Source of the DNA: Gemmatimonadota bacterium
GTDB taxonomy: Bacteria; Gemmatimonadota; Gemmatimonadetes; Longimicrobiales; Longimicrobiaceae
Direction of reading: 5' to 3'
NCBI GenBank assembly: GCA_019240375.1
Contig: JAFAYN010000556.1
Span: 1 to 7,750 of the forward strand
Length of the DNA stretch: 7,750 nucleotides
The translations under genes were made by a program, and so were the position numbers. How positions within the stretch are numbered: position 1 is the stretch's first letter; each line of letters begins with the position of its first letter. Shown here piece after piece: positions 1-5,515 of the stretch. Under the pieces are notes generated by a model, which saw only the letters and a list, made by a program, of their open reading frames with translations, searched no databases and was not told where the DNA came from.

Positions 1-425
1 GGGTGCGCTGGCGCGCCGACGGGCGGCTGGAGTACCTGGGACGGGTGGACGAGCAGGTCAAGGTGCGCGGCTTCCGCATCGAGTCGGGCGAGATCGAGCG
101 GACGCTGGAGTTCCTGGGGCGGATCGACCACCAGGTGAAGATCCGCGGGTTCCGCATCGAGACGGGAGAGATCGAGGCGGTGCTCGCCCTGCACCCGCGG
201 GTGCACGAAGCCGTCGTCGCCGTGCGGGAGGACGCGCCGGGAGACCGGCGGCTGGTGGCGTACGTGACGGCGGTGGAAGAGGAGAATCCGGAGGTCGGGG
301 AGCTGCGCGGGTTCCTTCGGGAGCGGGTGCCGGAGTACATGGTGCCGAGCGCCTTCGTGGTGCTGGAGCGGCTGCCGTTGAACGCCAACGGCAAGGTGGA
401 CCGCCGGGCGCTCCCCGCGCCGGAG
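1..425 (+). other. Adenylation domain, C-terminal lobe only (A8-A10), specificity pocket not visible
   Basis: The window opens at RWRADGRLEYLGR, which normally follows the A7 TGD motif, so only the small mobile lobe of this A domain is seen. A8 is present twice (residues 13-32 and 39-58). A9 follows as PEYMVP (about residue 110) and A10 as NANGKVDRR (about residue 125), which carries the conserved lysine that contacts the substrate carboxylate and phosphate. Pocket residues lie upstream of the window, so no substrate can be predicted. The following T-E pair means the residue is converted to the D form. Confidence 0.93.
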
Positions 426-3400
426 GGGCGCCCGGAGCTGGAGGGCGAGTACGTGGCCCCCCGCACCCCCGCCGAGATCGCGCTGGCCGCCGTCTGGGCC
501 GAGGTGCTGCGGGTGGAGCGGGTGGGGATCCACGACAACTTCTTCGAGCTGGGCGGCGACTCCATCCTCAGCATCCAGGTGGTGTCCCGCGCCCGGCGCG
601 ACGGGGTGCACCTCACCCCGCGCCAGCTCTTCGAGCGCCCCACCGTGGCCGCGCTGGCGCTGGCGGCGGGCTCGGGGACGGCGGTCGCGGCGGAGCAGGG
701 GATCGTCACCGGCGAGGCGCTGCTCACCCCGGTGCAGGCCTGGTTCTTCGCGGAGGAGATCCCCGAGCGGCACCACTGGAACCAGGCGCTCCTGCTCACC
801 CCCGCGGAACCGCTCGACGCCGCGTCGCTGGAGCGCGCGATGGCGCGGGTGCTGGAGCACCACGACGCGCTGCGTATGCGCTTCGTGGAGGAGGGTGGCG
901 CCTGGAAGCAGGAGAACGCCGGTCTCGCCGCGGCGGTTCCGTTCGAGCGGGTCGACCTGTCGGGCCTCCCGGCGGAGGAGCGCGCGGCCGCGCTTCAGCG
1001 GGAAGGCACCCGGATCCAGCGCGGCTTCGACCTGGGCACGGGCCCGCTGCTGCGGGCGGCGCTCTTCGAGTGCGGTCCGGAGATGGGACAGCGCCTCCTG
1101 CTGGCGGCGCACCACCTGGTGATGGATGGCGTGTCGTGGCGCGTGCTTGTCGAGGACCTGCAGGGCGCGTACGAGCAGGCGGCGCGCGGCGCGGCGATCT
1201 CGCTCCCGGCGAAGACCACCTCCTTCCGCGACTGGGCCTCGCGGCTGGCGGAGCACGCCCGCTCCGTGACGCTTGAGGCGCAGGCCGCCTACTGGACGGA
1301 GGCGGTCCCCGGCGACGTGCCTCCGCTCCCGGTGGACCACCCCGGCGGCGCGAATCCCGTCGCCGCCACGCGGACCGTCACCGTCGCGCTCCCCGCCGAC
1401 GAGACGCGGGCGCTGCTGTACGACGTCCCCGCCGCGTACCGGACGCAGGTCAACGACGTGCTCCTCGCCGCGCTGGCGCGGACCCTCTCCCGGTGGACCG
1501 GGGAATCGCGGGTGCTGGTGGAGCTGGAAGGGCACGGGCGCGAGGAGCTGTTCTCGGACGTGGACCTGTCGCGCACGGTGGGGTGGTTCACCACCGTGTA
1601 CCCGGTCCTCCTGGACGTGCGCCACGCCCCCGACGCGGGTGCGGCGCTCCGCGCGGTCAAGGAGCAGCTCCGCGCCCTGCCGCGCTCCGGGATCGGCTAC
1701 GGCGCGCTCCGCTGGCTGGGGAGCGCGGAGACGCGCGAGCGGCTGGCGGCGCTCCCGCGGGCCGCGATCGGCTTCAACTACCTGGGGCAGACGGACGGCG
1801 GGCTCCAGGGCGGCGACGGAGCGGGCGGCGAGGCGGTGTTCTCCCTCGCGCCGGAGTCGGTCGGGTCGGACGTGAGCCCGGCGGGACCGCGCCCGCACCT
1901 GCTGGAGGTGAGCGGGGCGGTGCGCGGCGGCCGGCTGCGGATGGAGTGGGGGTACGGCGCGGGCGTCCATGCCCGCGCCACGGTGGAGCGGCTGGCGGAG
2001 CGCTTCCTGGCCGAGCTGCGCGGGCTGATCGCCCACTGCACCTCGCCGGAGGCGGGCGGCTACACCCCGTCCGACTTCCCGCTGGCGCGGCTGGGGCAGG
2101 CGCGCCTGGACACGCTGTTGGGGCGCGAGCGCGGGGTCGAGGACGTGTACCCGCTCACCCCCATGCAGGAGGGGATGCTCTTCCACACCCTGCTGGAGCC
2201 TGAGGGCGGGGCGTACGTGGGGCAGTTCGGCTTCGACCTGGTGGGCGAGCTGGACGTGGACGCCTTCGAGCGGGCGTGGCGGGCCACGGTGGACCGGCAC
2301 GCGATGCTGCGGACCGGCTTTGCCTGGGAGGGGCTGGACTCGCCGCTGCAGATCGTGCGGCGCGACGTCCCGCTGTCGATCGAGCGCGGCGACTGGCGCG
2401 GCCTTTCGTCCGGAGAGCGGGAGGAGCGCCGGGTGGCGTACCTGCGGGCGGACCGCGCCCGCGGCTTCACGCTGGCGCGGGGGCCGCTCCTCCGGCTGGC
2501 GCTCTTCCGCACCGGCGAGAGCGAGCACCACCTGGTCTGGACGCAGCACCACATGATCATGGACGGGTGGAGCTCGCCCCTGGTCTTCCGCGACGTGGCG
2601 ACCCACTACGCCGCCTTCGCCGGGGGGCGCGCGCCGCGGCTCCCGGAGGTGCGTCCGTACCGCGACTACATGGCGTGGCTCGGGCGGCAGGACCACGCGC
2701 GCGCCGAGCGCTTCTGGCGTGAGCAGCTGGCCGGGTTCCGCACCCCGGCCGCCCTGGCCCTGGGGACCGGGCGGCTCGGAGCGGAGCAGGACGAAGACGC
2801 GGCGCTGCGGCGGGCGCAGACCACCCTCCCCGACCATGTCTCGTCCGCGGTCCGCTCGCGCGCCGGGCGCCTGGGGGTGACGCTGAACACGCTGGTGCAG
2901 GGCGCCTGGGTGCTCCTCCTGTCGCGCTACAGCGGCGAGGACGACGTGGTGTTCGGCACCACCATGTCCGGACGCCCCGCGGAGCTGGAGGGGGTGGAGG
3001 AGATGGTCGGCCTCTTCATCAACACCCTCCCCGTCCGGGCGCGGATCGCCCCCGGGGAAGCGGTGGGGGCGTGGCTGCGCGGGCTCCAGGAGCAGAACGT
3101 CGCGCTCCGCGAGTTCGAGTACAGCTCGCTGGCGCAGGTGCAGCGCTGGAGCGAGGTTCCCGCCGGGGAGCCGCTCTTCCACAGCGCGGTGGTGTTCGAC
3201 AACTACCCGGTCGGCGGCGACCTCGGCGAAGGGGAGCAGTCGCTGCGGGTGCGGGCCCGCGACCGGGTGGAGCGCGCCGCCTACCCGGTGGTGATCGGCG
3301 GGGTGCTGGAGGGCGACCTGACGCTCTACATGGAGTACGAGCGCGGGGTGTTCGACACGCCCGCCACCGCCGAGCGGCTGCTGGACCGCCTGGCGGCGGT

Positions 3401-5363
3401 GGTGGAGTGGCTCGCCGCGCACCCGGAGGCCACGCTGGGCGGGGCCCCGCTCCTCGACCCGGCGGAGCGCTCCCGGCTGCTCGGCGAGTGGAGCGCCACG
3501 GCGCCCGCGTACCCCGCCGGGGAGCCGGTGCACGGGATGGTTGCGGCGCGGGCGGCGATCACCCCCGACGCGCCCGCCGTGGTGTCCGAAGGCGGCACGC
3601 TGACCTACGCGGAGCTGGACCGGCGCGGGAACCGGCTCGCCCACGCGCTGCGGCGGCGCGGCGTCGGGCCGGAGACGCGGGTCGCGGTGTGCCTGGAGCG
3701 CTCCGCCGACCTCCCCGCCGCCTTCCTGGCGACGCTCCGCGCGGGCGGGGCCTACGTCCCGCTCGACCCGGCGCTCCCGGCGGCGCGGCTCGCCTGGATG
3801 CTGGCCGACTCCGGCGCCCGGGTGCTCCTGGCGCACGAGAGGCTGCTGGCCTCGCTCCCGGAGCACGGGGCGGAGGTGCTGTGCCTGGACCGCGACGCCG
3901 CGGAGATCGCGGCGGAGAGCGACGCGGCACCGGAGACCCTCGCCGGGCCGGCGTCGCTGGCGTACCTGATCTACACCTCCGGCTCCACCGGCACTCCCAA
4001 GGGGGTGGGGGTCGCCCACGGCGGGCTCCGCAACGTGGCGCTCGGCTACGTGGACACGCTGGGGATCGCGCCGGAGGACCGGGTCCTCCAGTTCGCCTCC
4101 CCCGCCTTCGACGCTTCCGTGTCGGAGATGGTGATGGCCTTGGCCGGGGGGGCGGCGCTGCACCTGGCCTCTCCCGAGGCGCTGCGCCCCGGCGACCCGC
4201 TCGCGGACACCCTCCGCTCGCGCGGGATCAGCGTCGCGACGCTGCCGCCGGCCGCGCTGGCGGTGCTCCCGGAGGGCGAATACCCGGCGCTGCGCGTCCT
4301 GGCGGTGGCGGGCGAGTCGTGCCCGGCCGACCTGGCCGCGCGGTGGAGCGCCGGCCGCCGCTTCTTCAACCTGTACGGCCCCACCGAGACCACCATCTGG
4401 GCGACGGCGTTCGAGCACGACGGCGCCGCCGGCCGGCTCCCGGTCGGCCGTCCGATCCCGGGAGCCCGTGCGTACGTCCTGGACGCGCTCGGCGAGCCGG
4501 TCCCCGTCGGGGCGCCGGGCGAGCTGTGCGTGGGCGGCGTCGGGGTGGCGCGCGGCTACCTGGGGCGCGCCGACCTGACGGCGGAGCGCTTCGTCCCCGA
4601 CCCGTTCGCGGGAGAGCCCGGGGCGCGGCTGTACCGCACCGGCGACCGGGCGCGCTGGCGCGCCGACGGGACGCTCGACTTCCTCGGCCGCGTCGACGAG
4701 CAGGTCAAGCTGCGCGGCTTCCGCATCGAACCCGGCGAGGTGGAGGCGGCGCTGCGGCGGCACCCCGCCGTGCGCGAGGCGGTGGTGGTCGCGCGGGATG
4801 CCGCCTCCGGTGTGCCCGGCGACCGCCGGCTGGTGGCGTACGTGGTCGCCGCGGAAGGGCGGACCGTCGACGCGGAGGAGCTGCGCGCGCACCTGCGGAC
4901 TTTCCTCCCCGAGTACATGGTCCCCGCGGCCCTGGTGGCGCTGGACGGGCTCCCCGTCACCTCCAGCGGCAAGGTGGACCGCCGCGCCCTCCCCGCGCCC
5001 GACGGACCGACCGGCGCGAGGGAGTACGTCGCGCCGCGCAGCGCGACGGAGGAGGTGCTCGCCGGGATCTGGAGGGAGGTGCTGGGCGTGGAGCGGGTGG
5101 GGGTGCACGACTCCTTCTTCGACCTGGGCGGGCATTCGCTGCTCGCCACCCGCCTGGTGTCGCGGATCCGCGAAGCGTTCCTCGCCGAGATCCCGCTGCG
5201 GGTCCTGTTCGAGGCCCCCACGGTCGCGCGGCTGGCCGAGGCGATGGTCCGCCACGAGGCCACCCCCGGCGACTTCGAGAAGATCGCCCGCATGCTCCGG
5301 ATGGTCGCCGCCATGTCGGCCGACGACGTCCAGAAGATGCTCCTGGCGAAGCAGTCCACCTGA
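1..5363 (+). CDS. Nonribosomal peptide synthetase, 5'-partial: (A)-T-E-C-A-T
   Basis: Multimodular NRPS that builds a peptide on carrier-protein thioesters in the cytoplasm. Reading frame begins at base 3 and ends at TGA 5361-5363 (1786 codons visible). The GTG at base 3 is not a credible start, because the frame opens inside an A domain just after its A7 motif; the true start is upstream. Residues below count from base 3. Domains: A-domain C-terminal lobe (1-140, with a duplicated A8 motif), carrier protein (148-220, Ser187 in LGGDS), epimerization domain (237-680, HHLVMDG at 370-376), DCL condensation domain (712-1145, HHMIMDG at 849-855), full A domain (1155-1665), carrier protein (1674-1745, Ser1712 in LGGHS) and a C-terminal tail (1748-1786). 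There is no thioesterase or reductase, so the chain passes to another protein, almost certainly the gene starting 12 bases downstream. All core catalytic motifs I looked for are intact. Family certain; product unknown. Confidence 0.97.
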   Translation, partial: VRWRADGRLEYLGRVDEQVKVRGFRIESGEIERTLEFLGRIDHQVKIRGFRIETGEIEAVLALHPRVHEAVVAVREDAPGDRRLVAYVTAVEEENPEVGELRGFLRERVPEYMVPSAFVVLERLPLNANGKVDRRALPAPEGRPELEGEYVAPRTPAEIALAAVWAEVLRVERVGIHDNFFELGGDSILSIQVVSRARRDGVHLTPRQLFERPTVAALALAAGSGTAVAAEQGIVTGEALLTPVQAWFFAEEIPERHHWNQALLLTPAEPLDAASLERAMARVLEHHDALRMRFVEEGGAWKQENAGLAAAVPFERVDLSGLPAEERAAALQREGTRIQRGFDLGTGPLLRAALFECGPEMGQRLLLAAHHLVMDGVSWRVLVEDLQGAYEQAARGAAISLPAKTTSFRDWASRLAEHARSVTLEAQAAYWTEAVPGDVPPLPVDHPGGANPVAATRTVTVALPADETRALLYDVPAAYRTQVNDVLLAALARTLSRWTGESRVLVELEGHGREELFSDVDLSRTVGWFTTVYPVLLDVRHAPDAGAALRAVKEQLRALPRSGIGYGALRWLGSAETRERLAALPRAAIGFNYLGQTDGGLQGGDGAGGEAVFSLAPESVGSDVSPAGPRPHLLEVSGAVRGGRLRMEWGYGAGVHARATVERLAERFLAELRGLIAHCTSPEAGGYTPSDFPLARLGQARLDTLLGRERGVEDVYPLTPMQEGMLFHTLLEPEGGAYVGQFGFDLVGELDVDAFERAWRATVDRHAMLRTGFAWEGLDSPLQIVRRDVPLSIERGDWRGLSSGEREERRVAYLRADRARGFTLARGPLLRLALFRTGESEHHLVWTQHHMIMDGWSSPLVFRDVATHYAAFAGGRAPRLPEVRPYRDYMAWLGRQDHARAERFWREQLAGFRTPAALALGTGRLGAEQDEDAALRRAQTTLPDHVSSAVRSRAGRLGVTLNTLVQGAWVLLLSRYSGEDDVVFGTTMSGRPAELEGVEEMVGLFINTLPVRARIAPGEAVGAWLRGLQEQNVALREFEYSSLAQVQRWSEVPAGEPLFHSAVVFDNYPVGGDLGEGEQSLRVRARDRVERAAYPVVIGGVLEGDLTLYMEYERGVFDTPATAERLLDRLAAVVEWLAAHPEATLGGAPLLDPAERSRLLGEWSATAPAYPAGEPVHGMVAARAAITPDAPAVVSEGGTLTYAELDRRGNRLAHALRRRGVGPETRVAVCLERSADLPAAFLATLRAGGAYVPLDPALPAARLAWMLADSGARVLLAHERLLASLPEHGAEVLCLDRDAAEIAAESDAAPETLAGPASLAYLIYTSGSTGTPKGVGVAHGGLRNVALGYVDTLGIAPEDRVLQFASPAFDASVSEMVMALAGGAALHLASPEALRPGDPLADTLRSRGISVATLPPAALAVLPEGEYPALRVLAVAGESCPADLAARWSAGRRFFNLYGPTETTIWATAFEHDGAAGRLPVGRPIPGARAYVLDALGEPVPVGAPGELCVGGVGVARGYLGRADLTAERFVPDPFAGEPGARLYRTGDRARWRADGTLDFLGRVDEQVKLRGFRIEPGEVEAALRRHPAVREAVVVARDAASGVPGDRRLVAYVVAAEGRTVDAEELRAHLRTFLPEYMVPAALVALDGLPVTSSGKVDRRALPAPDGPTGAREYVAPRSATEEVLAGIWREVLGVERVGVHDSFFDLGGHSLLATRLVSRIREAFLAEIPLRVLFEAPTVARLAEAMVRHEATPGDFEKIARMLRMVAAMSADDVQKMLLAKQST
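27..182 (+). repeat. Diverged 78-bp in-frame tandem duplication of the A8 (hinge) motif
   Basis: Two adjacent 78-base units (27-104 and 105-182) each encode the A8 core: LEYLGRVDEQVKVRGFRIE... and then LEFLGRIDHQVKIRGFRIE.... By hand alignment about 62 of 78 bases and 19 of 26 residues match. A normal A domain has one copy, which then runs into a stretch like the AVLALHP that follows copy 2. The duplication adds exactly 26 residues and keeps the frame. Differences include synonymous changes and conservative swaps (Y/F, V/I, S/T), so copy 2 does not look like a fresh slippage copy of copy 1. It looks like the equivalent piece of a different A domain. Each copy has its own hinge aspartate (residues 16 and 42). 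Confidence 0.9.
444..665 (+). other. Peptidyl carrier protein (T) domain, LGGDS type
   Basis: Residues about 148-220. The motif DNFFELGGDSI carries Ser187, the site for the 4'-phosphopantetheine arm that holds the growing peptide. An aspartate before the serine (GGDS rather than GGHS) is the form typical of carrier domains that feed an epimerization domain, and an E domain does follow directly. The helix after the serine (ILSIQVVSRARRDG) and the FERPTVAALA end are canonical. Confidence 0.95.
711..2045 (+). other. Epimerization (E) domain
   Basis: Converts the carrier-bound L-aminoacyl or peptidyl residue to a D/L mixture, from which the next C domain takes the D form. E motifs are seen in order: LLTPVQAWFF (from residue 239), HHLVMDGVSWRVLVEDL (370-386, with the catalytic HHxxxDG histidines), VNDVLLAALARTL, EGHGRE (509-514), RTVGWFTTVYPVLLD, LPRSGIGYGALRWL and IGFNYLGQ (ending about 596). 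The GVSW after the histidine motif and the FNYLGQ box separate E domains from ordinary C domains. Nothing essential appears missing, so it is predicted to be active. Confidence 0.95.
2139..3440 (+). other. Condensation domain, DCL type
   Basis: Forms the peptide bond between the D-configured upstream residue and the L-amino acid on the downstream carrier. The opening YPLTPMQEGMLFHTLL is the hallmark first motif of DCL condensation domains, which follow E domains. The active site HHMIMDGWS is at residues 849-857, and GLFINTLPVR at about 1010-1020 is the C5-type motif. Its position right after the E domain agrees with the DCL reading. A linker (about 2050-2138) containing FPLARLGQARLDTLL joins it to the E domain. 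Confidence 0.94.
3470..5000 (+). other. Complete adenylation domain, pocket read as D-A-S-T-A-A-L-I-W-K
   Basis: Activates an amino acid as its adenylate and loads the next carrier. Core motifs are all present: LTYAELDRRGNRLAHAL (from 1200), RAGGAYVPLDP, YTSGSTGTPKG (1324-1334), FDASVSEM (1369-1376), NLYGPTETTIW (1456-1466), GELCVGG...ARGYLGR, YRTGDRARW, a single A8 at about 1562-1581, PEYMVP, and SSGKVDRR with Lys1657. Aligning by hand to the GrsA PheA numbering gives pocket residues Asp1370, Ala1371, Ser1374, Thr1413, Ala1434, Ala1436, Leu1457, Ile1465, Trp1466 and Lys1657. Asp at the first position fits an alpha-amino acid. The DAST opening recalls some aromatic (Tyr/Phe-like) codes, but Leu and Trp late in the pocket do not match a code I can recall, so the substrate stays open. 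Confidence 0.93.
5022..5240 (+). other. Peptidyl carrier protein (T) domain, LGGHS type
   Basis: Residues about 1674-1745. The motif DSFFDLGGHSLLATRLVSRI holds the phosphopantetheine-bearing Ser1712. The GGHS form is typical of carriers that pass their chain to an LCL condensation domain with no epimerization. That matches the gene order: no E domain follows, and the next protein begins with an LCL-type C domain. Confidence 0.95.
5250..5360 (+). other. C-terminal tail, candidate docking segment
   Basis: After the carrier domain the protein continues for about 37 residues and stops without a thioesterase. The tail contains a predicted amphipathic helix (FEKIARMLRMVAAM) followed by MSADDVQKMLLAKQ. 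Short tails of this 'S-x-D/E-E/D-V-x-x-x-L' style are common at the ends of NRPS and PKS proteins that hand the chain to a separate protein. A docking role is inferred from position and composition only. Confidence 0.5.
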
Positions 5364-5375
5364 TCGGACGTACGG
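5364..5375 (+). promoter_or_regulatory. 12-bp intergenic gap with no clear Shine-Dalgarno; likely translational coupling
   Basis: Only TCGGACGTACGG separates the TGA of the first synthetase from the ATG of the second. There is no room for a promoter or terminator, so the two genes are almost certainly one transcript. No GGAGG-like ribosome binding site is visible at normal spacing; CGG/GGA are weak matches at best. Translation of the second gene probably depends on ribosomes finishing the first. Confidence 0.6.
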
Positions 5376-5515
5376 ATGAACCTGGACATCGCTCCCAACC
5401 TGGCCGGGCTGTCGGAAGAACAGCGCAGGCTCCTCGCGCTGCTCATGCAGGAGCAGGGAATCGCCGCGTCCAAGCCCCAGCCGATCCCCCGCCGCGAGGG
5501 CGACGGCCCGGCGCC
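5376..5515 (+). other. N-terminal helical segment before the C domain, candidate docking partner
   Basis: The first 45 or so residues precede the condensation core. LSEEQRRLLALLMQEQGI is predicted to be one amphipathic helix, followed by a proline- and charge-rich linker (KPQPIPRREGDGPAP). Short helices of this kind are usual at the start of LCL-led NRPS proteins and within some module linkers, so a docking role with the upstream tail is possible but not shown. Confidence 0.45.

Noticed and set aside
3..5. GTG at base 3 as the start of the first synthetase
   Set aside because: The frame opens within an A domain between A7 and A8, so the protein must begin far upstream; the GTG is an internal valine codon.
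711..2045. Reading the E domain as a second condensation or dual C/E domain
   Set aside because: GVSW after the HHxxxDG motif, GIGYGALRWL and FNYLGQ are E-domain motifs, and a separate DCL domain with its own HHMIMDG follows.
5250..5375. Terminator or promoter between the two genes
   Set aside because: Only 12 non-coding bases are present, with no inverted repeat plus T-run and no room for -35/-10 elements.
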